A stretch of 64,000 nucleotides of DNA from Saccharopolyspora endophytica (GTDB lineage Bacteria > Actinomycetota > Actinomycetes > Mycobacteriales > Pseudonocardiaceae): NCBI RefSeq assembly GCF_018070075.1, contig NZ_JAGPXE010000003.1, positions 372,001 through 436,000 of the forward strand, in the 5' to 3' direction. The notes under the pieces are model-generated. The model saw nothing but the letters and a program-made list of their open reading frames with translations, made no database searches and was not told where the DNA came from. Position 1 is the first letter of the stretch. Every line of letters starts with the position of its first letter. Below are positions 44,663 through 54,385 of the stretch, in pieces. The position numbers and the translations under genes are program-made.

Positions 44663-45487
44663 GTGTTGGAGGAGTTTCTGCGGGACTGGCGACCGGAGGC
44701 CGTGGTCGAGCACGACTCGATGGGACCGGAGCAGTCGCGGGCGCTGGCCAACGTGCTGGAGGTGCCGGCGCCGGTCGACGAGCTGCCGCCGCTGTGGCAC
44801 TGGGTGCACTTCCTGTCCTGGCCGCCGCACTCCGAGCTGGGACCCGACGGCCACCCGCTCAACGGCGATTTCCTGCCGCCGGTGCCCGACCGGCGGCGGA
44901 TGTTCGCGGGCGGGCGGTTGACGATCGTCGAGCCCCTGCGGTTGGGCACCCCCGCCGAGCGGACCACCGAGCTGGGCGGTGTCACGGTCAAGCAGGGCCG
45001 TTCGGGCGAGATGGCGTTCGTGACCGAGCGCCGCGAGTTCCGCCAGGACGGACGGGTGCGGATGACCGAGGAGGCCGACTACGTCTACCGCAGCGGCGAG
45101 ACCGACACCAAGAGCCCGGACCGGTTGCGGCCCACCGACTTCCCGCCCTCCGACGCGCCGTGGCAGCGGCGGTTCGTCGGTGAGCCGACGCGGTTGTTCC
45201 GGTTCAGCGCGCTGACGGCCAACACCCACCGCATCCACTACGACGAGCCCTACTGCCGCGAGGTCGAGGCCTATCCGGGGCTGGTGGTGCACGGACCGCT
45301 GCTCGTGCTGCTCATGACCGAGCTCGCCCGCGAGCACGGGAGCCTCACCTCGGTGTCCTACCGGCTGCGCCGCCCGGTGTTCTCCGGTGATCCGGTGCTG
45401 GTGTGCGGCGACGAGGACGGGGCGATGTCGGTGCGCTCCGATCAGGTCTCCGCCGAGGCGTCGGTGACGTTCTCCGAGCGCCGGTAA
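44663..45487 (+). CDS. FAS1-like/MaoC hydratase (HTD2-type)
   Basis: A 274-residue hotdog-fold protein. The N-terminal FAS1-like dehydratase domain is followed by a MaoC segment with FSALTANTHRIHYDEP and GLVVHGPLLVLLM, which holds the hydratase Asp/His pair region. Family members hydrate mesaconyl- or enoyl-CoA thioesters. It lies 56 bases after pcaJ and probably handles the CoA ester made there. GTG 44663 has GAGGAGG upstream; a TTG at 44621 is an alternative. Confidence 0.8.
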   Translation: MLEEFLRDWRPEAVVEHDSMGPEQSRALANVLEVPAPVDELPPLWHWVHFLSWPPHSELGPDGHPLNGDFLPPVPDRRRMFAGGRLTIVEPLRLGTPAERTTELGGVTVKQGRSGEMAFVTERREFRQDGRVRMTEEADYVYRSGETDTKSPDRLRPTDFPPSDAPWQRRFVGEPTRLFRFSALTANTHRIHYDEPYCREVEAYPGLVVHGPLLVLLMTELAREHGSLTSVSYRLRRPVFSGDPVLVCGDEDGAMSVRSDQVSAEASVTFSERR

Positions 45488-45545
45488 CATCGGGATCGAC
45501 CACGAGTTCGCAGGTCGGAGCACCTCCGGCCACGGGAGGAGCCGG

Positions 45546-47822
45546 ATGCCGACCGAGCGCTGGGTGCCGACGACCGCGCATTGGGGCGCCTACGAGGCGA
45601 CGGCCGACGCCGACGGCGGTGTCCGGGTCCGCCCGCACCCCGACGACCCTGCGCCTTCGCCGCTGCTGGGCAACGTGCCGGGCATCGCGCGGCACGACAC
45701 GCGCGTGATGCGCCCGGCGATCCGGCGCGGCTGGCTCACCGGCGGGCCGGGGCCGTCCTCGCAGCGCGGCCGGGACGAGTTCGTCGAGGTCGACTGGGAC
45801 ACCGCGCTGGACCTGGTCGCCGCGCAGCTGGACCGGGTGCGGGTCGAGTCGGGCAACGAGGCGATCTTCGGCGGTTCCTACGGCTGGGGCAGCGCCGGCC
45901 GGTTCCACCACGCGCAGTCGCAGCTGCACCGGTTCCTCAACACCATCGGCGGCTACACCTCCTCCCGGAACAACTACAGCTTCGGGACCTCGCAGGTCCT
46001 GCTGCCGCACGTGGTGGGCAGCTCGGCGGCGGTCCTCGGCTACGCCGACAGCTGGGCGACGGTGCGCGAGCACACCGACCTGATCGTGGCCTTCGGCGGA
46101 TTGCCGACGAAGAACCTGTCGGTCTCGCCGGGCGGCGTCACCCGGCACACCAGCGCCGCCGCAGCGGCCGATCCCGGGGTCGCGGTGGCCTCGATCAGCC
46201 CGCTGACCGACGACGTTCCCGCGGGCGGGCGCTGGTACTCGATCGAGCCCGGCACGGACGTGGCGATGCAGCTCGCCCTGGCACAGGTCCTGCTCGCCGA
46301 AGACCTGCACGACACCGACTTCCTCGCCCGCTGCTGCACCGGGTTCGACGTCTTCGCCGGCTACCTGCGGGGCGAGACCGACGGCGTGCCGAAGACACCG
46401 GAGTGGGCGGCCCCGATCTGCGGGATCGCGGCCGACGACCTCCGCGAGCTGGCCCGCCGGATGGCCTCCGGGCGGACGCTGGTGACGGTCACCTGGTCGC
46501 TGCAGCGCGCCCGGGGCGGCGAGCAGCCGGTGTGGGCGGGGATCGCACTCGCGGCGATGCTGGGTCAGATCGGCTTGCCCGGCGGCGGTTTCGGGCACGG
46601 CTACGGTTCGATGGCCGACGTCGGCGACGAGGGGCCGGTGCTGTGGCTGCCGACGCTGCCGCAGGGGCCCAACCCGGTCGGCACGTTCATCCCGGTCGCA
46701 CGCATCGCCGACATGCTGCTCAACCCGGGAGCGCAGTACGACTACAACGGCCAGCGGCTGACCTACCCCGACATCAGGCTGGTGCACTGGGCGGGCGGCA
46801 ACCCGTTCCACCACCACCAGGACCTCAACCGGCTGCGTCGCGCGTTCGCCCGGCCCGAAACCGTGGTGGTGCACGAGACGCACTGGACCGCCACCGCCCG
46901 GCACGCCGACGTCGTGCTCCCGGCGACCACGACGCTGGAACGCGAAGACCTCGGCGCCGGGCGCCGCGACACCCACCTCACCGCGATGCACCGCGTCCTG
47001 GACCCGGTCGGCGAGGCGCGCGACGACTTCAGCATCCTCAGCGGGCTCGCGGAACGGCTCGGGGCGCGGCAGCGCTTCACCGAGGGGCGCAGCGCCCGGG
47101 GCTGGCTGGAGCACCTCTACGACCAGTGGCGGGACCAGCTGCGCGCCCAGGGCCACGAGCTCCCGGACTTCGACACCTTCTGGGCGGACGGTGAGCTGCG
47201 GCTTCCCGCGATGCCCGAGAACCCGCCGCTGGTGCGGTTCCGCAAGGATCCGGAAGGGGACCCGCTGCACACGCCGAGCGGACGCATCGAGCTGCACTCG
47301 GCGAAGGTCGGGTCGTTCGGCTACGACGACTGCCCGGGCCACCCGGTCTGGCTGCCGCAGGTGCGTCGCGGCCCGCTGCACCTGATCGCCAACCAGCCGC
47401 CGACCCGGTTGCACGGGCAGGGCGACGTCGGCGCGGTCAGCCGCGAGTCCAAGGTGGCCGGCCGCGAACCGATCACGCTGCACCCCGACGACGCCGCCGC
47501 GCGCGGCATCACCGAGGGCTCGGTGGTGCGGGTGTTCAACGACCGGGGCTCGTGCCTGGCCGGTGCCCGCATCAGCGAGCGGGTGCGCCCTGGCGTCGCG
47601 GTGCTGCCCACCGGCGCGTGGTTCGACCCGCAGCCCGATCCGCAGCACCCGGGCCAGGAGCTGTGCGCGCACGGCAACCCGAACGTCCTCACCGAGGACG
47701 TCCCCGCCTCACGCCTGTCGCAGGGGTGCGCGGGCCAGCGCACGCACGTCGACGTCGAGCCGTTCACCGGCCCGCTGCCCGAGGTCACCGCCCACACCCC
47801 GCCGCCCCTGCACCGAGCCTGA
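45546..47822 (+). CDS. BisC/TorA-type molybdopterin oxidoreductase
   Basis: A 758-residue DMSO-reductase-family enzyme without an N-terminal iron-sulfur site. The molybdenum ligand is probably S116 in GGSYGWGSAGRF, as in DMSO and biotin sulfoxide reductases. No Tat signal is visible (MPTERWVPTTAHWG), which fits a cytoplasmic BisC-like sulfoxide reductase. No redox partner is adjacent. Good GGGAGG site before the ATG. Confidence 0.88.
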   Translation: MPTERWVPTTAHWGAYEATADADGGVRVRPHPDDPAPSPLLGNVPGIARHDTRVMRPAIRRGWLTGGPGPSSQRGRDEFVEVDWDTALDLVAAQLDRVRVESGNEAIFGGSYGWGSAGRFHHAQSQLHRFLNTIGGYTSSRNNYSFGTSQVLLPHVVGSSAAVLGYADSWATVREHTDLIVAFGGLPTKNLSVSPGGVTRHTSAAAAADPGVAVASISPLTDDVPAGGRWYSIEPGTDVAMQLALAQVLLAEDLHDTDFLARCCTGFDVFAGYLRGETDGVPKTPEWAAPICGIAADDLRELARRMASGRTLVTVTWSLQRARGGEQPVWAGIALAAMLGQIGLPGGGFGHGYGSMADVGDEGPVLWLPTLPQGPNPVGTFIPVARIADMLLNPGAQYDYNGQRLTYPDIRLVHWAGGNPFHHHQDLNRLRRAFARPETVVVHETHWTATARHADVVLPATTTLEREDLGAGRRDTHLTAMHRVLDPVGEARDDFSILSGLAERLGARQRFTEGRSARGWLEHLYDQWRDQLRAQGHELPDFDTFWADGELRLPAMPENPPLVRFRKDPEGDPLHTPSGRIELHSAKVGSFGYDDCPGHPVWLPQVRRGPLHLIANQPPTRLHGQGDVGAVSRESKVAGREPITLHPDDAAARGITEGSVVRVFNDRGSCLAGARISERVRPGVAVLPTGAWFDPQPDPQHPGQELCAHGNPNVLTEDVPASRLSQGCAGQRTHVDVEPFTGPLPEVTAHTPPPLHRA

Positions 47823-47829
47823 ACGCGGG

Positions 47830-48750
47830 TCAGCCCAGCAGGGCCGTGACCGTGACCAGCACCGGGACCGACAGGATCGTGGAGAGCAGGATCGACTCCC
47901 GGGCCAGCCGGACGCCGACGTTGTAGCGCGAGGCGTAGACGAACAGGTTCTGCGCGGCGGGCAGCGCGGAGATGACCACCGCCGCGAACAGCGGGGCGCC
48001 TTCCATGCCGAACAGCCCCGCGCCGATCGCCCAGGCGATGACCGGGTGCACGAACGACTTCAACCCGACAGACACCAGCACCGGCCACCTCTCGGCCCCG
48101 CCCGCCGGGAGCTGCGAGCCGCGCAGCGAGACGCCGAAGGCGAGCAGCACCGTGGGCACCGAGAGGTGCCCGAGCAGCGTCAGCGGTTCGGAGACCGGCC
48201 CGGGGATGCGCCAGCCCAGCAGGGACAGCGAGACGCCCAGCAGCGAGCAGATCACGATCGGGTTCTTGAACGGCGCCAGCAGCCGGGACCACACCGAGGT
48301 CTTCTCCTCGGCCTGCGCGAAGTCGATGACGGTCAGCCCGATCGGCGTCATCACCAGCAGCTGGAACAGCATCACCGGAGCGACCAGCGTCGCGTCGCCG
48401 AGGACGTAGACCGCGACGGGGATGCCCAGGTTGCCGGCGTTGACGTAGCTGGAGCACAGCGCGCCGATGGTGGTGCGCCGGATGTTCCAGCGCCGCCACA
48501 GCGCCACCAGCACGAACAGCGCCGCCGCCGCGAACGTGCTCAGCGCGGTGACCAGCAGCGGAGCGGAGAACAGGACGCGCACGTCGGACTCGGAGAGCAT
48601 CATCAGCAGCAGCGCGGGGGTGCCGACGTAGAAGGAGATCTTGGCGAGCACGTCGCGGCCGTGGTCGCCGAGCACCTCGGTCCGCCCCAGCACGTAACCG
48701 ACCAGAACGATGGCGCCGATGACGCCGAAGCCCTGGATCACACCCGACAC
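47830..48750 (-). CDS. AEC-family (auxin efflux carrier-like) transporter
   Basis: A 306-residue protein with about ten membrane spans and the repeated halves of the AEC fold, including SSYVNAGNLGIPVAVYVLG in the first and ISALPAAQNLFVYASRY in the second. Relatives export or import malate and other carboxylates. GTG 48750 has GGAGG four bases upstream. It converges on the molybdoenzyme gene with a seven-base gap. Confidence 0.88.
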   Translation of the reverse strand: MSGVIQGFGVIGAIVLVGYVLGRTEVLGDHGRDVLAKISFYVGTPALLLMMLSESDVRVLFSAPLLVTALSTFAAAALFVLVALWRRWNIRRTTIGALCSSYVNAGNLGIPVAVYVLGDATLVAPVMLFQLLVMTPIGLTVIDFAQAEEKTSVWSRLLAPFKNPIVICSLLGVSLSLLGWRIPGPVSEPLTLLGHLSVPTVLLAFGVSLRGSQLPAGGAERWPVLVSVGLKSFVHPVIAWAIGAGLFGMEGAPLFAAVVISALPAAQNLFVYASRYNVGVRLARESILLSTILSVPVLVTVTALLG

Positions 48751-48940
48751 GACGCCTCCACCCCCGGCGCGCGGTCCACTGTGGAGGCGCGCGCGAAGCC
48801 ATTGCGGTTCCTCAACGCGGTTTTCGGCACTCACCGCGGCGTCATCGCCCGGGCGCCCACCCGTTAGCGATCCTAATCGATCACAACCGGTGGCGCGGTG
48901 TCCGAATGGCCACTCTCACACCACGACGCGCTGCGGGGCG

Positions 48941-51900
48941 TCAGCTCTCGTTGCCGGTGATCGCCGGTTCCACCGGGCGCAGGTCGGTCCGGCCGTCGGA
49001 GGTGGGCACCCGGCCGGGGAGCTTGACGGCGTCGGTGAGCGGGCCGGGGCTCCAGTCGCCCCAGTGCGTCTCGCTCCGCACCTGCATCGCCGCCTCGGCA
49101 CCGACGGTGTCCGGGTTGTACGGGTCGACCACGTAGATCGCTCCCCAGTCCCGGTTCGGCGCTCCCCGCAGGTAGGCGGGCAGCTGCCGAACGCTGGCGC
49201 CGACGTTGAGCCAGCCGAACGGGCCGCCGCCGCCCGGGGCCGACCAGGTCTGCCCCATGTCGCGCATGATGCCCCCGCCCGCGATCCGGAAGCGCGGCAT
49301 CTCGAACACGCCGTTGCGGATCTTCGCCGGTTGCAGGCACGGGTGCACCAGCGCGGCGGGCCACTCCACGAACGTCGGCTGGCTGCCGATCAGGTTGGTC
49401 ATGGTCGTCAGCACCGGCACACGCGGGGCGCTGAAGGCCAGCCAGCCGCCCTCGTCGTCGCGCTGGTCGGCCGCCACGACCCGGGCCTTCTGGGCTCCGG
49501 GGGCGTCAAAGCGCACGTCCTGCCAGGCACCGCTGTTGAGCGAGAAGTCCCGGTGACCGCTGACCTCGAAACCGCCGGGCAGCTCACGACCCCACTCCAC
49601 GCGCAGCGAGTTCCCGCCGGTAGACGAGCCGGCGAACTGCAGCACCACGGGTGTGGTGCCCTCGGTGGCCTGCGGTGGAAGGTCGAACCACGGGGTGCGG
49701 ATCTCGCCGGTGCCGGTCGCGTCGGCGTCGAAGGTCCCCCAGACCGGCGCGTCGTCACCGCCGTAGCCGAACGGCGGGGTGAACTGCGGGCTGCCCGGAT
49801 AGCCGAAGCGGTGGAAGCCCTGCTGCTCGGCGCGCAGGTAATCGGCGGGCTGAGCGGGATCGCTGGACGTGCGCGGCTGGTCGCCCGACGGGGCGAGCAC
49901 TCCGCGACGCGGGTCGGCTTCGACGTTGATGTAGTCCGACAGCCCGCAGCTGCTCCCGGCGATCTGCTTGACGTTGTCCGGGCCCAGGCTGTAGCTGCCG
50001 CGCTGCTTCTCGATGCCGACGGCGAACAGCCCGACCTCGCCGACCAGGCACAGCGCGCAGGTGATCGTCAGCGGCGCGGCGCCCAGGCTCAGCACGCGCT
50101 TGCGCGCGGTCGGGGTCACCACCGGCGGCTCGCCGTGGCGGACGTGCTCGATGAAGGCGACGACCAGGGCGAGGAACCCGATGACCAGGAACGCGGTGCT
50201 GGCGTGCCGCCCGTCGAGGCTGGGCGCCTTGTCGAACCACGGCACGCCCCAACCGGAGACGTACCACCAGGAGTTGGTGCCGGTCACCGAGTACGCGCAC
50301 ACCACCATCAACCCGGCGAAGAACCCGGCCCGGTTGCGGCGGGAGCGCAGCACCGCGGCGCTGGTGGCCAGGGCGGTCAGCGCGGCCAGCACCGCTCCGA
50401 TGGCGGCGAACACGCCGAAGTGGTGGGTGTGCTTGGTCGGGGTGGCGGCCAGCACGACGAAGCACAGCACCGCGATGCCGAGCATCCGCCTGCTCGGCCC
50501 CACGGCGGCTCCGCGGATCTTGCCGCGGCGCAGGAACACCACACCGCTGGCAACGATGCACAACATCAGCAGCAGGACCGGGAAGCGGCGGGTCAGCGAG
50601 CCGTCCGGCCACTTGTCGAACAGCTTCTCGTAGCGGCCGAGCTCCTCGTACCAGGAGTCGTTGGGGCCGAACTCGGTCTTGAGCTCCACGGAGTCCAGCA
50701 CCGACTGCAGCGTCTGGTCGAAGAACACCCCGACCAGGATCACCAGACCGGCCGCGGCGATCGGGGCCAGCACGGGCAGCGCGCCGATCTCCCGGATCCG
50801 CCGCCACAGCAACCGGAGCAGCGGTTTGGCCGCGGCGAGGAACGGCAGCACCGCGACCATGCCGTGCGGGTTCGCGCCGAGGCCCAGGGCCGCGGCCAGC
50901 AGTCCCAGCGCCGCCGGGGTCAGCCGCTCGGTGGCCACGGCGCGTTCCACGGCGCACACCGAGAGCAGGAAGAACACCACCACGACCGGCTCGGGCCGCA
51001 GTCCGTTGTTGTAGGGCAGCCAGAACGCGAGGAAGACCGCAGCGGCGGCCCATCCGGCGGATTCGCTGCGCCGGACCTGCTGGCCGAGCCTCGGCAGCAC
51101 GCCGCGGCTGAGCAGCAGCCAGCTGACGACGCCGAGGAACAGCGCGGGCAACCGCACCCACGGGGTGGCCGCGGAGATGTGCACCCACAGCGCGTAGATC
51201 TCGTAGAACCAGCCGAAGGGCGATTCGGGGTTGCCGAACCAGCGGAAGTAGTTGGTGACGTAACCGGCGTCGGGTGCGGCGCGCAGCATCGTCAGGATGT
51301 AGCCGTCGTCGGCGGTCATGGCGCCGATGAGCCACCAGACCGCGAGCGCGCCGAACACGACGACGTCGCGCACTCCCAGCCGCCACCAGCCCACCGGCAG
51401 CCGCCGCACGGGTGCGCGGATCTCCAGCTTGCGCAGCGCGAGCAGGGAGCCGACGAAGCACAGCACGGCCAGCACCATCGCCGTGGTCTTCAACGCCGTC
51501 GGAGTCGTGGCGAAGCGGGTGTCGACCCCGGCTTGGAAGTCCAGACCGCGCACGTCGTCGCGCTGGTCGTCGAGCTGCGAGTAGATCCCGGTGAGCTGCG
51601 GCCGCTGGTCGCCACCGGCGGAACCCAGCGGCACGCTCGCGATGTCGGCGCGGGTCTCCCCCGCGTCGGAGTTGACGGTGATGGCGCAGTCGCCGGCCGG
51701 CAGGGCCGCCGAGCCGATCTGGTGACCTCGCGAGAAGAAGCTGACCTGACCGTTGTCGATCTGCAGGTTCATGCCGGTCAGGCCGCCGTAGGTGCCCGAC
51801 GGCGCGTTGGTGGCCAGCAGCTCGCCCGCACCGTTGATCCGCTCGTCGAGACTGCGGGCCGCGGCGCAGGGCACGGTGGCGTTGAGCCAGAGGGGTTCGT

Positions 51901-52096
51901 GGGTGAGCAGCGGGGCCGACACCGCACGGGTGCCCTCGGCCGTGGGCCACTTCAGGGTGGTGACGTCGTGGTTCACCGGGAGAAGCGGTACCGCGACCGC
52001 CAGCAGCGCTGACAGCAAACCGAGTACCGCGGCCACGATGCGCGCGCCTCGCCGCGCCGGGTCGCGACGCGTGAACCGCGTCGAACGCTGACTCAC
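48941..52096 (-). CDS. emb: Emb-type arabinosyltransferase
   Basis: A 1,051-residue GT-C enzyme with about 13 membrane spans. The GT-C acidic motif is D263-D264 in MTADDGYILTM, after the first extracytoplasmic domain, and a large periplasmic carbohydrate-binding region makes up the last 350 residues. It transfers arabinofuranose from decaprenyl-phosphoarabinose to cell-wall arabinan and is the ethambutol target family. Only one copy is in the window. It starts with GTG and appears monocistronic. Confidence 0.95.
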   Translation of the reverse strand: MSQRSTRFTRRDPARRGARIVAAVLGLLSALLAVAVPLLPVNHDVTTLKWPTAEGTRAVSAPLLTHEPLWLNATVPCAAARSLDERINGAGELLATNAPSGTYGGLTGMNLQIDNGQVSFFSRGHQIGSAALPAGDCAITVNSDAGETRADIASVPLGSAGGDQRPQLTGIYSQLDDQRDDVRGLDFQAGVDTRFATTPTALKTTAMVLAVLCFVGSLLALRKLEIRAPVRRLPVGWWRLGVRDVVVFGALAVWWLIGAMTADDGYILTMLRAAPDAGYVTNYFRWFGNPESPFGWFYEIYALWVHISAATPWVRLPALFLGVVSWLLLSRGVLPRLGQQVRRSESAGWAAAAVFLAFWLPYNNGLRPEPVVVVFFLLSVCAVERAVATERLTPAALGLLAAALGLGANPHGMVAVLPFLAAAKPLLRLLWRRIREIGALPVLAPIAAAGLVILVGVFFDQTLQSVLDSVELKTEFGPNDSWYEELGRYEKLFDKWPDGSLTRRFPVLLLMLCIVASGVVFLRRGKIRGAAVGPSRRMLGIAVLCFVVLAATPTKHTHHFGVFAAIGAVLAALTALATSAAVLRSRRNRAGFFAGLMVVCAYSVTGTNSWWYVSGWGVPWFDKAPSLDGRHASTAFLVIGFLALVVAFIEHVRHGEPPVVTPTARKRVLSLGAAPLTITCALCLVGEVGLFAVGIEKQRGSYSLGPDNVKQIAGSSCGLSDYINVEADPRRGVLAPSGDQPRTSSDPAQPADYLRAEQQGFHRFGYPGSPQFTPPFGYGGDDAPVWGTFDADATGTGEIRTPWFDLPPQATEGTTPVVLQFAGSSTGGNSLRVEWGRELPGGFEVSGHRDFSLNSGAWQDVRFDAPGAQKARVVAADQRDDEGGWLAFSAPRVPVLTTMTNLIGSQPTFVEWPAALVHPCLQPAKIRNGVFEMPRFRIAGGGIMRDMGQTWSAPGGGGPFGWLNVGASVRQLPAYLRGAPNRDWGAIYVVDPYNPDTVGAEAAMQVRSETHWGDWSPGPLTDAVKLPGRVPTSDGRTDLRPVEPAITGNES

Positions 52097-52285
52097 GCGC
52101 TCGCCACCTAACCTCGCAGGACTGCTCCTCGCAGAGCTTAAACGGTGACGACGGTCCGCTTACCCCTGGCGGGTGAAGAACCGGGAGCCTGCGTGGTCAG
52201 GCGAGCGCCGAGGGCGCATCCTCGTCACCCGGCTTCCGCCGCGGACCGAGGAGCGGATCGGCCACCGTTGGAACGAGCGGGAGGA

Positions 52286-52411
52286 TCAGGCCGCGAGGGC
52301 CGGTTCCATGTCACCGGTCATCGGGTTGCGCCGGGCGTCGAACAGGTATCCGACCCAGAACCCGATGACTCCGGCACCAACGACAGCCAACGTTCCGACA
52401 GCACGCACCAT
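52286..52411 (-). CDS. 41-residue single-span membrane protein
   Basis: Short gene starting MVRAVGTLAVVGAGVIGFWV and ending in an Arg- and Asp-containing tail, one membrane span with a cytoplasmic C-terminus. AGAGGA lies about 10 bases before the ATG. It is on the strand of emb, 189 bases upstream. Unrecognised. Its coding status rests on the ribosome site and the clean hydrophobic pattern. Confidence 0.45.
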   Translation of the reverse strand: MVRAVGTLAVVGAGVIGFWVGYLFDARRNPMTGDMEPALAA

Positions 52412-52818
52412 GGGAGGTTTCCTCTTCTCGGCGGCGCCCGATCCACTGGACCCGACTACCTGCTTCTCATGGGGAAATGCTCAACCCGTCGGGTGGCAGC
52501 GCCGTTGCACAAACGATAACCGGCCGTTAAATGACCGACCACGCCACCCCTCGGAAACCTCCGGTCACGTTCAGTCATCCCGCCGACCCGCTAACGGAGT
52601 AGTCGGTGCCCGTTGGGGCGTGCGACGAAGGGCCTTGGTGAGCTGCCCGCACGCAGGAGATCCGGTCTCGGGACCAGGCCGCCACCCGGCCGAAGCCGTC
52701 ACCTCTCATGCGGACATTTCGCAACCGGTTAACCGATGTCACTCTCTTGGGAAAGCATTGCGAAAAGCGCTCGGAATTCACGTTCCGCTCAGAACCGTTA
52801 TGCGCGGTGCAACGGGGG
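52412..52818. other. Intergenic region without a convincing gene
   Basis: About 407 bases between the 41-residue gene and the 3' end of a hypothetical gene on the same strand. It includes AT-richer stretches around 52505-52530 and 52715-52800 that probably hold the promoter of the small gene. No clear hairpin terminator or coding frame was seen. Confidence 0.4.
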
Positions 52819-53337
52819 TCACATGTTGATCTGCGCCAATCCGCGTTCGTCCCGAGTCACCTCGGGCCAGGGTTTGCGGGCTTCGGCGAGGATCTTCGCG
52901 ACCACGTCGGTGATCTCGCCCGCGGACTCGGCCATCGCGGTCACGTCGCCGGCGTGCGCGGCGGGATCCAGTCCCGCGCGGCGCAGGAGCGGGCCGACGT
53001 CGCGCAGGGCCCGCGCCATCCAGGCGATGGGGTCGGCCGACAGCGCGGGGTCGAAGACGCGCTCGCCGGGTTCGCCGTCGGACATCTCCGGGTGCCAGTG
53101 CATCCGGTCGGCCGCGTGCGGCCGCGACTCCAGCAGGTCGAAGCGGCAGATGCCGCGGCTGAGCCACGCCGCTCTGGAGGAGTAGATCGAGCCGGCCTCG
53201 GCGGACTCCGACAGGCCGCGCAACTCGAGGCGAACACCCCGTTCGCGCACGTCGGGTTCATCGGCGAGCGCGGGGTCGGCGAAGTCGACGCCTTCCACGG
53301 TCACCGCGAGCTTCTCGAAGCAGTAGATCCGGTACAC
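52819..53337 (-). CDS. Hypothetical protein, 172 residues
   Basis: Soluble protein beginning VYRIYCFEKLAVTVEGVD, with a conserved-looking HWHPEMSDGEPGERVFDP segment in the middle and a helical C-terminus. It lacks signal and membrane segments. The start is uncertain: GTG 53337 is preferred, and a TTG at 53373 would add 12 residues. It diverges from the nitrobindin-like gene. Function unknown. Confidence 0.65.
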   Translation of the reverse strand: MYRIYCFEKLAVTVEGVDFADPALADEPDVRERGVRLELRGLSESAEAGSIYSSRAAWLSRGICRFDLLESRPHAADRMHWHPEMSDGEPGERVFDPALSADPIAWMARALRDVGPLLRRAGLDPAAHAGDVTAMAESAGEITDVVAKILAEARKPWPEVTRDERGLAQINM

Positions 53338-53479
53338 ACTCGAAGACAAGCACAGCGCCGCCCGCGGCGACAAGGACGATCACCTACCACGAGCAATGTC
53401 CACTGTGGATTTCCCAGACGCCGGTACGCCCCGCCGTGTCGGTGCGAGCACCGCTCGCACCGGCTTCTAGGCTGCCGGG

Positions 53480-54052
53480 GTGAGCACTCCCGAGGACTTC
53501 ACCCGGTTGCCGATCCCCGCCGACACCATCGAGCTCGGCAGCGGTCCGCCGCTGCACGACGCGTGCGCGCCGCTGCGGGAGCTGGTCGGCGCGTGGCGCG
53601 GCGAGGGCGAGGTGGACTACCCGACTATCGACGGCCCGTTCCGCTTCGGCCAGCAGGTGACGATCTCCCACGACGGGCGCCCCTTCCTGCGCCACCAGGC
53701 GCAGGCGTGGCTGCTCGACGCCGGGGGCCAGGTGCTGCGCCCGGCCGCCTGGGAGACCGGCTGGTGGCGCCCCGGCGCCGAGGGACGGCTGGAACTGCTG
53801 CTGACGCACGCCACCGGCCTGCTCGAACTCTTCTACGGCAGCGCGCAACCGGGGCGCTGGACGCTGGAGACGGAGACCGTGCTGGCGACGGCCACCGCCA
53901 AGGACGTGCGGGCCGCGCAACGCTCCTACGCGCTGCGCGGGGACGTCCTGGACTACGCCGAGAGCCGGGAGATGGTCGGCGAGCCGATGACCCCGCACGT
54001 CTCCGCGACCCTCCACCGGGTGCGCTCCGGCGGTGGAGACCACTCGGGTTGA
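53480..54052 (+). CDS. Nitrobindin-like FABP-family heme protein
   Basis: A 190-residue beta-barrel protein with the family signature LVGAWRGEGEVDYPTIDG and GQQVTISHDGRPFL, and a C-terminal HVSATLHRV that supplies the likely heme histidine. Relatives (e.g. Rv2717c) bind ferric heme and isomerise peroxynitrite. TAGGCT (53468-53473) six bases before the GTG indicates a leaderless transcript. It is followed by a strong terminator. Confidence 0.9.
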   Translation: MSTPEDFTRLPIPADTIELGSGPPLHDACAPLRELVGAWRGEGEVDYPTIDGPFRFGQQVTISHDGRPFLRHQAQAWLLDAGGQVLRPAAWETGWWRPGAEGRLELLLTHATGLLELFYGSAQPGRWTLETETVLATATAKDVRAAQRSYALRGDVLDYAESREMVGEPMTPHVSATLHRVRSGGGDHSG

Positions 54053-54057
54053 ACCGC

Positions 54058-54096
54058 AAGAAGCCCCGCACTCGTTTCCGAGGTGCGGGGCTTCTT
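54058..54096 (+). terminator. Hairpin terminator after the nitrobindin-like gene
   Basis: AAGAAGCCCCGCAC (54058-54071) pairs perfectly with GTGCGGGGCTTCTT (54083-54096) over an 11-base loop, right after the stop codon. Confidence 0.9.
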
Positions 54097-54181
54097 GTCT
54101 GCGGGCCGTGTGACCGGCTCTTTGAAGTGGAACGGCTACCTCACTCGGCAGTTCGTTCCGGTATTACGTGAGACGCCGTGT

Positions 54182-54385
54182 TCAGATGACGCGGACGTCG
54201 GCCGCCTGCGGGCCCTTCGGGCCCTGGCTGACCTCGTAGCTCACCTTCTGGTCCTCATCGAGGCTGCGGAAGCCGCGGGCGTCGATGGCCGAGTAGTGGA
54301 CGAAAACGTCCGGGCCACCGTCGTCCGGGGCGATGAAGCCGAAGCCCTTTTCCGAGTTGAACCACTTCACGGTTCCCTGTGCCAT
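54182..54385 (-). CDS. cspA: Cold-shock protein
   Basis: A 67-residue OB-fold RNA-binding protein with both RNP motifs, KGFGFI and DVFVHY. Such proteins act as RNA chaperones. AAGGAGAG precedes the ATG. The 5' region contains a CCGTCAC-actgc-GTGACGG hairpin (54424-54442), which may be part of a structured leader, as is common for csp genes. Confidence 0.96.
   Translation of the reverse strand: MAQGTVKWFNSEKGFGFIAPDDGGPDVFVHYSAIDARGFRSLDEDQKVSYEVSQGPKGPQAADVRVI

Noticed and set aside
48710-52012. An 1,100-codon open frame antisense to the arabinosyltransferase
   Set aside because: Low-complexity His/Arg/Glu/Gln-rich translation with no recognisable fold. The minus strand encodes Emb.
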